This document shows positions 16,130 through 24,263 of a DNA stretch of 64,000 bases, piece by piece; the first letter of the stretch is position 1, and every line of letters begins with the position of its first letter. Both the position numbers and the translations under genes were made by a program. The notes beneath the pieces are model-generated. The model did no database searches and was not told where the DNA came from. It was given only the letters and a program-made list of their open reading frames with translations. Source of the DNA: Halosimplex amylolyticum (GTDB taxonomy: Archaea > Halobacteriota > Halobacteria > Halobacteriales > Haloarculaceae). Location of the stretch: positions 24,234-88,233 of the forward strand of contig NZ_JBLKNW010000012.1 of the NCBI RefSeq assembly GCF_051414035.1, given 5' to 3'.

Positions 16130-16753
16130 TCAGGCGAACAGCACCCCGTCGCTGACGTGCTCCTGTACCTGTTCGACGCCCTCGCCGGCCTTGCAGTTCG
16201 TGAAGACGAACGGGCCCTCCCGCACGTCGTCGGCATCTCGCTCCAGTACGTCTAGATCCACGTCGACGTAGGGGGCCAGGTCGGTCTTGTTGATGACGAG
16301 GAGGTCACAGTCGACGACGCCGGGGCCGCGCTTGCGCGGGATGTCCTCGCCCTCGGCGACGCTGATGACGTACAGCGAGTAGTCGGCGAGTTCGGGGTTG
16401 AACGTCGCGGCGAGGTTGTCGCCGCCGCTCTCGACGATCACCAGATCGAGGTCGGGGTGGTCGGCGAGGAAGTCGTCGATCTGCGCGAGGTTCATCGACG
16501 GATCCTCGCGGATGCCTGTGTGGGGGCAGGCGCCGGTCTCGACGCCCGCCACCAGGTCCGGGGGAACGACGCCGGCGAATCGCTCGCGCAGCGCGTCGGC
16601 GTCCTCCTGGGTGAGCACGTCGTTGGCGATGACGCCCACGTCCAGCCCCGCGTCGCGGAGTCGGGGGACGAGTTCCGTCACGAGCGCGGTCTTGCCCGAG
16701 CCGACGGGGCCGCCGATGCCGACCGTCGCCACGTCACGGTGGGTGAGACTCAC
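16130..16753 (-). CDS. ureG: Urease accessory GTPase UreG
   Basis: A 207-residue SIMIBI-class GTPase that powers nickel insertion into urease. The P-loop is GPVGSGKT (15-22), the metal-binding Cys-Pro-His motif is in VETGACPHTGIRED, switch II is in VIVESGGDNLAATF, and the guanine-specificity motif is NKTDLAPYV. The length is typical. The ATG overlaps the ureA stop by 4 bp (ATGA). Confidence 0.96.
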   Translation of the reverse strand: MSLTHRDVATVGIGGPVGSGKTALVTELVPRLRDAGLDVGVIANDVLTQEDADALRERFAGVVPPDLVAGVETGACPHTGIREDPSMNLAQIDDFLADHPDLDLVIVESGGDNLAATFNPELADYSLYVISVAEGEDIPRKRGPGVVDCDLLVINKTDLAPYVDVDLDVLERDADDVREGPFVFTNCKAGEGVEQVQEHVSDGVLFA

Positions 16754-17142
16754 GAGTCGGCCCCCTCCGGGGAGTCGCTCGCGTTCCCCCCGTCGGCGGC
16801 CGTCTCGTCTGGGTCACTGGACGACTCAGCCGCGGCCGACGACCGGATCGGGTCGTGAACGGTCACCAGCTTCGTCCCGTCGGGGAAGACGGGTTCGACC
16901 TGGATCACGTCGACCATCTCGGGGACACCGGGCATCACGTCGTCGGGGTCCAACAGTTGGGTGGCCTCCGCCCGTATCTCGGCGACGCCCCAGCCGTCGC
17001 GGGCGCGCTCGACGCACCAGTCGGAGACGTAGGCGACCGCCTCGGGGTGGTTCAGCCTGACGCCGCGCTCGCGGCGGCGCCGGGCGAGCTCTGCGGCCAT
17101 GAAGACCGTCAACCGCTCCTCCTCTTTCGGTGTAAGATTCAT
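16750..17142 (-). CDS. ureA: Urease gamma subunit UreA
   Basis: Structural urease subunit. Residues 1-100 carry the family pattern MNLTPKEEERLTVFMAAELA, RRRRERGVRLNHPEAVAYVS, LLDPDDVMPGVPEMVDVIQV and EPVFPDGTKLVTVHDPI. A further 30-residue acidic Ser/Asp/Glu tail (to residue 130) is absent from bacterial UreA and may be a salt adaptation. Unlike most bacterial operons, ureA follows ureC here. It starts 10 bp after the ureC stop. Confidence 0.95.
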   Translation of the reverse strand: MNLTPKEEERLTVFMAAELARRRRERGVRLNHPEAVAYVSDWCVERARDGWGVAEIRAEATQLLDPDDVMPGVPEMVDVIQVEPVFPDGTKLVTVHDPIRSSAAAESSSDPDETAADGGNASDSPEGADS

Positions 17143-17152
17143 TCTGGGGCTC

Positions 17153-18871
17153 CTAGAGCATGTATCGCTGCGCGAGTGGCAGCTCCTCGCTCGGTTCGCA
17201 GGCGACGACCTCGCCGTCGACTTTCACTTCGAAGGTCTCCGGGTCGATCTCGATGTCGTCTGGGCAGTAGTCGTTGTAGTGCATGTCGTCCTTGCCGGGC
17301 GTGCGAGCGCCCGAGACGGGGACGACCGGCGTGTCGAGGCCGTACGCTTCGCCGACGCCGGCGTCGGCGGCGGCCCCGCTGACGAACGACAGCGAGAGGG
17401 CGTGCTTGGCCTTCCCGACGGCGCCGGCGCGCGGCCGCTGTTTGATCGGTTCGCAGGTCATCAGCGAGCCGTTGGCCTCGCCCATCTCCGAGTAGACGGG
17501 GAACCCGCCCTTGAACGTCATCGCGGGCTTGATCCCGAAGAAGGCGGGGTCCCACAGCACCACGTCGGCCAGCTTTCCGGGTTGGAGCGTCCCGACGTAC
17601 TCGTCGATGCCCGCGGAGATGGCGGGGTTGACCGTGTACTTGGCGAGGTAGCGCTTCGCCCGGAAGTTGTCGGAGCCGTCGCTGGTGTCGGCCCTCTCAT
17701 CCTCCGGCAGGGGCCCGCGCTGGGACTTCATCTTCGAGGCGGTCTGCCACGTGCGGGAGACCACCTCGGCCTGCCGGCCCATCGCCTGCGAGTCGGAGGT
17801 CATCATCGAGATGGCGCCCTCGTCGTGGAGGACGTCCTCGGCGCCGATGGTCTCGGCGCGCACCCGGGACTCGGCGAAGGCCACGTCCTCGGGGACGTCG
17901 GGGTTGAGGTGGTGGCAGACCATCACCATGTCCAGGTGCTCGTCGAACGTGTTCACGGTGTAGGGCATCGAGGGGTTCGTCGACGAGGGGAGCATGTTCG
18001 ACTGGCCGACCATCTCCATGATGTCCGGCGCGTGGCCGCCGCCCGCGCCCTCGATGTGGAACAGGTGCATCGTCCGCCCGTCCACGGCGGCGAAGGTGTT
18101 CTCGACGAACCCGGCCTCGTTGAGCGTGTCCGTGTGCATGCACACCTGCACGTCCGCTTCCTCGGCCACGTCGAGGCAGGTGTCGATGGCGGCGGGCATC
18201 GACCCCCAGTCCTCGTGGAGTTTCAGTCCGCAGGCGCCGGCTTCGACCTGCTCGCGGAGGGGGCCGGGTTTCGAGGCGTTGCCCTTGCCGTAGAAGCCGA
18301 CGTTGACCGGCCACTCGTCGGCGGCCTGCAGGAACCGCTCGACGTTCTTCGGGCCGGTCGTGCAGGTGGTCGCGCCGCCGCCGTAGCCGCCGCCGAGCAT
18401 CGTCGTGATCCCGGAGGCGAGCGCGTGATCGGGCAACTGCGCGGAGTTGAAGTGGACGTGGATGTCCAGCGCGCCCGGTGTGGCTATCTTCCCTTCCGCG
18501 GGGTAGACGTCCGTCGAGGGGCCGACCACCATGTCGACGCCGTCCATCGTGTCCGGGTTGCCGGCCTTGCCGATCCCCGCGATCTCGCCGTTCCGGATGC
18601 CGACGTCCGCGGCGACGATCCCGAGGACGGGGTCCATGACGAGCGCGTTCGTCAGCACCCAGTCCATCGCACCTTCCTCCTGGGTAGTTCCGGGGGACTG
18701 CCCGAGGCCGTCTCGCAGCGTCTTCCCACCGCCGAAGACGGCTTCGTCGCCGGGCGTCCGGAGGTCCTCCTCGACTTCGACGAACAGTTCCGTGTCGCCC
18801 AGGCGGACCCTGTCGCCCGTCGTCGGCCCGTACAGCTCCGCGTAGGCCTCCCGGTCGACTTCGCGCGTCAC
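17153..18871 (-). CDS. ureC: Urease alpha (catalytic) subunit UreC
   Basis: A 572-residue catalytic subunit that hydrolyses urea to ammonia and carbamate. All active-site residues are in place: Ni ligands His138 and His140 (LDIHVH), carbamylated Lys217 (GLKLHEDWG), His246 (CMHTDT), His272 (FHIEGAGGGH) and Asp360 (MTSDSQAMGR). The mobile-flap Cys319-His320 (VCHHLNP) is present too. The numbering matches Klebsiella urease closely, so there are no large insertions. Its ATG overlaps the ureB stop (ATGA). It is intact and expected to be functional. Confidence 0.98.
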   Translation of the reverse strand: MTREVDREAYAELYGPTTGDRVRLGDTELFVEVEEDLRTPGDEAVFGGGKTLRDGLGQSPGTTQEEGAMDWVLTNALVMDPVLGIVAADVGIRNGEIAGIGKAGNPDTMDGVDMVVGPSTDVYPAEGKIATPGALDIHVHFNSAQLPDHALASGITTMLGGGYGGGATTCTTGPKNVERFLQAADEWPVNVGFYGKGNASKPGPLREQVEAGACGLKLHEDWGSMPAAIDTCLDVAEEADVQVCMHTDTLNEAGFVENTFAAVDGRTMHLFHIEGAGGGHAPDIMEMVGQSNMLPSSTNPSMPYTVNTFDEHLDMVMVCHHLNPDVPEDVAFAESRVRAETIGAEDVLHDEGAISMMTSDSQAMGRQAEVVSRTWQTASKMKSQRGPLPEDERADTSDGSDNFRAKRYLAKYTVNPAISAGIDEYVGTLQPGKLADVVLWDPAFFGIKPAMTFKGGFPVYSEMGEANGSLMTCEPIKQRPRAGAVGKAKHALSLSFVSGAAADAGVGEAYGLDTPVVPVSGARTPGKDDMHYNDYCPDDIEIDPETFEVKVDGEVVACEPSEELPLAQRYML

Positions 18872-19311
18872 GGCTCGTCACCTCCGGCGGACCCGCCGCC
18901 GGCCGCGTCCTCGCCGTCGAGTTTCCCGGCCTGCGACGGGATACCGCCGAAGCCCTGTCGCTCGGCGCGCCCGACCGCTGCCGCGGCGTCGCCGTCGACG
19001 CTGCCGTTCACGAGGCCGTTCATCCCGTGGGCGACGCGTTTGCCGCCGATGGCGACGAGCTCGACCGTCTGCTCGTCGCCGGGCTCGAACCGCACCGCCG
19101 TGCCCGCGGGGATGTTCAGGCGCATCCCGAAGGCGGCCTCGCGGTCGAACGCCAGCGCCGCGTTGGCCTCGAAGAAGTGGAAGTGCGAGCCGACCTGCAC
19201 CGGGCGGTCGCCGGCGTTCCCGACCGTCACCTCCGCGGTCTCGCGGCCCTCGTTGATCGTCACCGTTCCCTCGCCCGCGATGACTTCGCCGGGGACGACC
19301 CCCTCACTCAC
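18868..19311 (-). CDS. ureB: Urease beta subunit UreB
   Basis: Structural urease subunit of 147 residues, the first gene of the operon. The signature GSHFHFFEANAALAFDREAA is followed by GMRLNIPAGTAVRFEPGDE and the VELVAIGGKRVAHGMNGLVN segment. A 45-residue Gly/Ala/Asp-rich C-terminal extension follows. The start is a GTG at 19311 (MSEGVVPGEV). A 10-codon minus-strand frame (MPTREVSERE, 19304-19336) overlaps this start and could act as a leader peptide, but support is weak. It is divergent from the Ni/Co transporter. Confidence 0.94.
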   Translation of the reverse strand: MSEGVVPGEVIAGEGTVTINEGRETAEVTVGNAGDRPVQVGSHFHFFEANAALAFDREAAFGMRLNIPAGTAVRFEPGDEQTVELVAIGGKRVAHGMNGLVNGSVDGDAAAAVGRAERQGFGGIPSQAGKLDGEDAAGGGSAGGDEP

Positions 19312-19616
19312 GCTCGCTCACCTCTCGAGTGGGCATTCGTTTCGTTTCGGCCGTCGGAACTACCGGTTCGTAATCCATCTATCGACGACGTTGCGAGCTA
19401 TCGGATATAGCGCTACCGTTCAGCGAAATACTCGCGACTCTTGTCGGCATCTGTGGACGACTGTCCGATTACGATCGGATTATTGCGTGTATTTCAACCG
19501 GAGATCGACCGAGCCCCGAGTCGTGCGGCAGCGGGCGTCGGGCGACGGTGGCCGGCGTCGACAAGGATTGCGCGACTGCCAACCTATTTGACGCTCGTGG
19601 ATAAACGGTGGGTGAA
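19312..19616. promoter_or_regulatory. Divergent control region of the urease operon and nickel transporter
   Basis: 305 bp without a gene. It includes an AT-richer core at about 19380-19500 with GGATATAGCGC, the palindrome CCGAT-TACG-ATCGG near 19468-19481, and GTGTATTTCAACC. It must hold the promoters for both directions. No exact NikR-type operator was recognised. Confidence 0.45.
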
Positions 19617-19673
19617 ATGAAAACGTTCGACAACTACGATGCGGACGGGTTCGAATACGCGGGAGTGGCGTGA
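19617..19673 (+). CDS. Possible 18-codon leader ORF before the nickel transporter
   Basis: ATG at 19617 reads MKTFDNYDADGFEYAGVA and stops with TGA overlapping the next gene's ATG as TGATG. A GGTG lies directly upstream, and an AACCTATTTG element sits about 30 nt above. The arrangement suggests a leaderless mini-gene translationally coupled to the transporter. It may instead be chance. Confidence 0.35.
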   Translation: MKTFDNYDADGFEYAGVA

Positions 19674-20506
19674 TGAGCGCGCCGCTCTGGGGTGCGCTGG
19701 CGACCGCGGGCGTCCTCGGCGTCACGCACGCGATCGAACCCGACCACGTCGCCGGCATCTCGTCGGTCACGAGCCAGTACGGCGACTCGCGGCTCTCGGC
19801 GCTCGTGGGGGCCTGCTTCAGCCTCGGTCACGTCGCGCTCGTGGTCGTCTGGCTGATCGGGGGCTACCTGCTCCTGGGCCGCACCGAGTTCCCGGCCGTC
19901 TTCGACACGGTCGGGACGCTCGGCGTCGCGGTCCTGCTGGGCGCCCTCGGTGCCGCGATGGCCGTCGGCGGGCTACGGTCGATGCGCCACACGCACGTCC
20001 ACGAACACGACGGCAGGGTCCACGCGCATCCGCACATCCACCTGCCGCTCGTGGGAAGCGACCACGACCACGGGGAGACGGGTGACCCCGTCCACGGGGA
20101 GACGGACCGCCACGCTCACGACGGCCACGACGCCGACTCGCGCGATGCCGACTCGCACCACGACGACGGACCGGCCGACGGCGTCGTCCCGCACGCCCAC
20201 GGTCACGGCGTCGGTGCGTACCTCAAGACCGGCGTCGTCGGCGCGCTGTTCACGCTGTCGCCGCCGATCTCGATGATCGTCTTCGCGTCGACGCTCTTCC
20301 CCGACTACGGGGGCGGCGCCGTCGCGCTCGCGGTCGGCGCGTACGCCGTCTCGATCACGGCGACGATGAGCGCCATCGGCGCCGGCGTCGGGACGCTCTT
20401 CGGCGTCACCGCTGTCAGTCCTCGACTCCACGCAGGCGCCCGCGTCCTCGGCGGCGTGATCGTCGTCGGGTTCGCCGTCTCGATGCTCCCCGGGACGCTC
20501 CTCTGA
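19673..20506 (+). CDS. Ni/Co transporter, UreH/NiCoT-like
   Basis: A 277-residue membrane protein with six or more helices. The first helix carries THAIEPDHVAGISS, a version of the NiCoT/RcnA signature H-x4-D-H that binds nickel or cobalt. A long histidine-rich cytoplasmic loop spans residues ~100-185 (THVHEHDGRVHAHPHIH, HDHGETGD, HAHDGHDADS, HAHGHGVGAY). The second half has LKTGVVGALFTLSPPISMIV. Its place divergent from urease indicates nickel supply for urease. Import is inferred from context; RcnA-type efflux cannot be excluded by sequence. The ATG at 19673 was chosen over the GTG one codon upstream. Confidence 0.85.
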   Translation: MSAPLWGALATAGVLGVTHAIEPDHVAGISSVTSQYGDSRLSALVGACFSLGHVALVVVWLIGGYLLLGRTEFPAVFDTVGTLGVAVLLGALGAAMAVGGLRSMRHTHVHEHDGRVHAHPHIHLPLVGSDHDHGETGDPVHGETDRHAHDGHDADSRDADSHHDDGPADGVVPHAHGHGVGAYLKTGVVGALFTLSPPISMIVFASTLFPDYGGGAVALAVGAYAVSITATMSAIGAGVGTLFGVTAVSPRLHAGARVLGGVIVVGFAVSMLPGTLL

Positions 20507-20870
20507 GCGCGTCGGAATCGACGCTTCGTTCTGATCGTTCGTTCACTGTCACGTTCTCTCCAGCGCCACCCGGCAGTGCGTGCGAATCCTCTCTCGCGCT
20601 GTCTTCCCTCAGAATGAAACATCTCTACTACTATTGCCAAATACTTTCGAAGTTCCACTGTTTCTGGCACATCCTATCATGTCCTAATATTCAAAGCAGG
20701 GGTATTGGACATCTATAATACGGGAGTGAAAACCCTTATTTACCGTCTACAAAATCGAAGGAATGTACGAAAATGATGGACGCTCGTGCGGGAATGGTCC
20801 GTGACAGTGCTGAAAATGGTGAAAATCTGGCCGTAATTAGTTCAGATCGTTGTGTCGGGGGTGCGGGCGA
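20507..20870. promoter_or_regulatory. Promoter and leader region of the urea transporter operon
   Basis: 364 bp. A clear TATA-like TTATTTA lies at 20736-20742 with GAAAACCC before it, which places the transcript start near 20765, about 105 nt above urtA. That leader is long for a haloarchaeon and contains small reading frames (separate entry). Upstream there is an AT-rich stretch and a spaced inverted pair TGCCA/TGGCA at about 20636-20671 that may bind a nitrogen regulator. Confidence 0.5.
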
Positions 20871-20874
20871 ATGA
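20773..20874 (+). CDS. Possible 33-codon upstream ORF coupled to urtA
   Basis: ATG at 20773 reads MMDARAGMVRDSAENGENLA and continues to a TGA that overlaps the urtA ATG as ATGA. A second tiny frame (MYENDGRSCGNGP) begins at 20763, almost exactly at the predicted transcript start. The 4-bp overlap is the same coupling used between genes of the urease operon. Whether the peptide is made or conserved is unknown. Confidence 0.4.
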   Translation: MMDARAGMVRDSAENGENLAVISSDRCVGGAGE

Positions 20875-22175
20875 GCGGTGACGGGATCAGCCGTCGCCAG
20901 TTCGTCACCGCAGGCGGCGCGGCGATGGTCGCCGGGCTGGCCGGCTGTTCGGAGACCGGGGGCGCGACGACGGACACGATGAGCAGCGCGGACACGGTCA
21001 AGATCGGCGTCCTGGAGGACCAGTCGGGCAACTTCGCGCTGGTCGGCGATCCGAAGTACAAGGCCTCGATGCTGGCTATCGAGGAGATCAACAACGACGG
21101 CGGCATCGACGGCAAGCAGATCGAACCGGTCACGCGGGATCCGCAGTCCGACAACCAGCGCTACCAGGAGCTCACCCGCGAGTTCATCAACGAGGAGGGG
21201 GTCGACGCCCTCTGGGCGGGGTACTCCTCGGCGACGCGCGAGGCGATCCGGCCGATCATCAACCGGAACGAGCAGCTGTACTTCTACACGACCCAGTACG
21301 AGGGCGGGGTCTGCGACAAGACGACCTTCGCGATGGGACCGACGGCCCGCCAGCAGCTCGGCACCGTCCTCCCGTACCTCGTCGAGGAGTACGGCCCGAA
21401 GATCTACACGATCGCCGCGGACTACAACTTCGGTCAGCTCTCGGCGGACTGGGTCAAGGTCCTGGCGAACGAGAACGACGCCGAGGTGCTCGACGAGGAG
21501 TTCATCCCGCTCAGCGAGTCCAGTTTCGGCTCGGTCATCAACAACATCCAGGACGCCGACCCCGACTTCGTGATGTCGATGCTCGTCGGCGCGAACCACA
21601 CGTCGTTCTACGAGCAGAAGGCCTCCGCGGGGCTGGACGTGCCCATCGGCACGTCGACGGCGATGGCGCAGGGCTACGAGCACGAACGGCTCGACCCCCC
21701 GGCGATGGCCAACATCTACGCCGGCGTCAACTACATGCAGGAGGTCCCGACGACGAGCAACACCGAGGACGGCGGCTTCGTCGACCGCTACTTCGAGAAG
21801 TACCCCGACGCCCCCTACCTCAACGAGGAGGCCGAGACCAACTACTTCTCGACGTACATGTACAAGGAAGCCGTCGAGCAGGCGGGGACGCTCGAACAGC
21901 CCGAGGTCATCGAGGCGCTCGAATCCGGGATCAGCCTCGGCACCGACCGCGCGCCGGAGGCGCCCGAGGGCGAGACGATCGAACTCGACGGCGCGACCCA
22001 TCACGTCGACCACCACATGTGGGTCATGCGCGCCGACGAGCAGCACAACGTCGAGGCGGTCGAGAACCGCAAGGTGCCCGAGCAGTTCCTCACGGAGACG
22101 GTCGGCTGTAACCTCCCCGAGGAGTCCGAGCAGACCCAGTACACGCCGGTCGACTACTTCGAGGAGGCCGAATAG
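20871..22175 (+). CDS. urtA: Urea ABC transporter substrate-binding protein UrtA
   Basis: A 434-residue exported binding protein. The N-terminus MSGDGISRRQFVTAGGAAMV has a twin-arginine motif, followed by the lipobox GLAGC, so it is a Tat-exported lipoprotein. The mature part is a Leu/Ile/Val-type two-lobe fold with VKIGVLEDQSGNFALVGD and IDGKQIEPVTRDPQSDNQRY. IYTIAADYNFGQLSADWVK and the C-terminal THHVDHHMWVMRADEQHNVE are typical of UrtA and distinguish it from amino-acid binders. It is the first gene of urtABCDE; urtB starts 2 bp after its stop. Confidence 0.93.
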   Translation: MSGDGISRRQFVTAGGAAMVAGLAGCSETGGATTDTMSSADTVKIGVLEDQSGNFALVGDPKYKASMLAIEEINNDGGIDGKQIEPVTRDPQSDNQRYQELTREFINEEGVDALWAGYSSATREAIRPIINRNEQLYFYTTQYEGGVCDKTTFAMGPTARQQLGTVLPYLVEEYGPKIYTIAADYNFGQLSADWVKVLANENDAEVLDEEFIPLSESSFGSVINNIQDADPDFVMSMLVGANHTSFYEQKASAGLDVPIGTSTAMAQGYEHERLDPPAMANIYAGVNYMQEVPTTSNTEDGGFVDRYFEKYPDAPYLNEEAETNYFSTYMYKEAVEQAGTLEQPEVIEALESGISLGTDRAPEAPEGETIELDGATHHVDHHMWVMRADEQHNVEAVENRKVPEQFLTETVGCNLPEESEQTQYTPVDYFEEAE

Positions 22176-22177
22176 GG

Positions 22178-23128
22178 ATGGTCAACGGCCTGAACCTCGC
22201 GTTTCAGTTCATCGATAGCTTCGCGTTCGTCGTGCTGGCGGCGGCGGGGTTGGCCGTCATCTTCGGCATCATGGGCGTCATCAACCTCGCCCACGGCGAG
22301 TTCATCCTCGTCGGCGCGTACGCGACGACCAAGTCGGTCACCGACCTCGGCCTCCCGCTCCCCGTCGCGATGGTCGTCGGGTCCCTGGTGACCGCCGGCT
22401 TCGGCGTCGCCGTCGAGCGGGTGATCATCTCGGGGTTCGTCCCCAACTGGGTCGGCCAGCGGACGGTCGGCCGCGACCTGGTCGAACCGCTGTACGACCG
22501 GCTGGCCGACTCGATGGTCGCGACGTTCGGCCTGAGCCTCGTCATGGTTCAGGGCGCACGCATCGTCTTCGGCAACTCCATCGAGACGGTCGGGACGCCG
22601 TTCGGAAACGTCGCCTACGGCGCGTTCTCGTACTCGACCTACCGCCTCGTGCTCGCGGGCGTCAGCGTCGCCGTCCTCGCCACGACCTACGTCGTGTTCA
22701 CGCGCACGACGTTCGGCACGCGCGTCCGCGCGACGATGGCCGACGAGCAGACGGCGAAGGCGCTCGGCGTCGACACCGAGCGCACGTACATGCTGACGTT
22801 CGGGATCGGTTCGGGCCTCGCCGGGCTGACCGGCGCGCTGTTCGCGCCGGTCCTCTCGATGCAGCCGACGCTGGGCGGCCAGTTCCTCATAGAGGCGTTC
22901 GTCGCCGTCGTCGTCGGCGGCCCGAGCGTCGTCCTCGGGACCGCGCTGTCCGGCGGCGTGCTCGGCGCGGTCAGCGCGTTCGTCACGAACGTCACCGACT
23001 CGACGACCTTCGGCCGGATCGCCCTGCTGCTGGCGGCGATGCTGGCGCTCCGGTTCCTCCCCGGCGGGATCACCGGGTTCATCGAGCGGGTTCGCGCGCG
23101 CCGCCAGGAGGGAACCGATGGCGACTGA
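22178..23128 (+). CDS. urtB: Urea ABC transporter permease UrtB
   Basis: A 316-residue inner-ring permease of the LivH class with about eight to nine helices. The start region has GIMGVINLAHGEFILVGAYA, the LivH signature. A UrtB-specific insert after the third helix is followed by MADEQTAKALGVDTERTYML, the coupling loop that contacts the ATPases. The last 11 bp overlap urtC. It partners with UrtC in the membrane. Confidence 0.93.
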   Translation: MVNGLNLAFQFIDSFAFVVLAAAGLAVIFGIMGVINLAHGEFILVGAYATTKSVTDLGLPLPVAMVVGSLVTAGFGVAVERVIISGFVPNWVGQRTVGRDLVEPLYDRLADSMVATFGLSLVMVQGARIVFGNSIETVGTPFGNVAYGAFSYSTYRLVLAGVSVAVLATTYVVFTRTTFGTRVRATMADEQTAKALGVDTERTYMLTFGIGSGLAGLTGALFAPVLSMQPTLGGQFLIEAFVAVVVGGPSVVLGTALSGGVLGAVSAFVTNVTDSTTFGRIALLLAAMLALRFLPGGITGFIERVRARRQEGTDGD

Positions 23129-24263
23129 ATCGAAGCGGGGCGCGCCCGACGCCGACCGCTCGCTCGCGACGCGCGTCCGCGGCCGCCTCGAAGGGCCGAA
23201 CACGGTCGGCAACTCCCGCGGGTTCTGGGCGGGCTTCGCCGTGGCCGTCCTCGCGCTCGCGGCCCTGCCGGCGTTCGCCAGCGGCGCGCAGTTCTCGCTG
23301 TTCCTCGTGCTCGCGCTGCTGGGCCTCTCGCTGTCGGCCGTCTGGGGGTACTCCGGCGTGTTGAGCTTCGGACAGGTCGTCTTCTTCGGCGTCGGCGGCT
23401 ACACCTTCGGCGTCGTCTCGATCAACTTCCCCGACCCGACGGGGATCACGGTCGCCGCCGTCGTCGGCGTCGCGCTCGGCGCCGTCGTCGCCGCGCTGCT
23501 GGGCTACTTCATGTTCTACGGCGGCGTCAGGGACGTCTACGTCACCATCATCACGCTGGTCGCGACGATGGTGATGCACACGTTCATGGCCCAGACCGCC
23601 GGCTCGGAGTGGACCATCGGCGAGGCGCCGCTCGGCGGGTTCAACGGGATGCCGGGCATCCCGCTCCTCGAACTCGGGATTTCTGGTGTCGCCTCCTTCC
23701 AGTTCGTCTTCAACGAGCTGTCGTTCCTGGGCCTGTTCGCGTTCGACCCGTTCTACTACCTCGCGCTCGCGGTCCTGGTGGCGACGTACCTGGGACTGCG
23801 CGCGCTGGTCAACTCCGACTTCGGCCGCGTGATGGTCGCGGTCCGGGAGGACCAGGACCGCACCCAGATGTTCGGCTACGACGTCGAGCGCGTCAAGCTG
23901 CTGACGTTCACGCTCGGCGGCGCGCTCGCCGCGCTCTCGGGCGTGCTCTACGCCGCGCGCAACGTCTACATCGACCCGCAGGTGTTCGCGCTGTGGTTCG
24001 CCACGCTGCCCGTCATCTGGGTGAGCGTCGGCGGCCGCAAGAGCCTGCTCGGCGCCGTGATCGCCACGATCGGCATCGAGTACTTCCGGCTCTCGATCGA
24101 GGGCGAGATGGCGCTGGTCGTCCTCGGGGCGCTCCTGCTCGTCTTCATCCTCGCGCTGCCCGGCGGGATCGTCCCCTGGGTCAGCGACCGGCTCTCGGGC
24201 GGCGCTGTCCCCGTCTCGGAGATCGACGACGCCGACGCGCCCAGGGAGGTGACCGACTCGTGA
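23118..24263 (+). CDS. urtC: Urea ABC transporter permease UrtC
   Basis: A 381-residue LivM-class permease. A 35-residue polar N-terminus is followed by about ten helices. GYSGVLSFGQVVFFGVGGYT is the LivM signature, and MVAVREDQDRTQMFGYDVER is the coupling loop. The ATG overlaps the end of urtB, and the stop overlaps the GTG start of urtD (GTGA). It is an intact member of the operon. Confidence 0.93.
   Translation: MATESKRGAPDADRSLATRVRGRLEGPNTVGNSRGFWAGFAVAVLALAALPAFASGAQFSLFLVLALLGLSLSAVWGYSGVLSFGQVVFFGVGGYTFGVVSINFPDPTGITVAAVVGVALGAVVAALLGYFMFYGGVRDVYVTIITLVATMVMHTFMAQTAGSEWTIGEAPLGGFNGMPGIPLLELGISGVASFQFVFNELSFLGLFAFDPFYYLALAVLVATYLGLRALVNSDFGRVMVAVREDQDRTQMFGYDVERVKLLTFTLGGALAALSGVLYAARNVYIDPQVFALWFATLPVIWVSVGGRKSLLGAVIATIGIEYFRLSIEGEMALVVLGALLLVFILALPGGIVPWVSDRLSGGAVPVSEIDDADAPREVTDS

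Noticed and set aside
17099..19591. 830-codon open frame antisense to ureC and ureB
   Set aside because: The opposite strand encodes intact urease subunits with every active-site residue. The antisense product has no recognisable domain.
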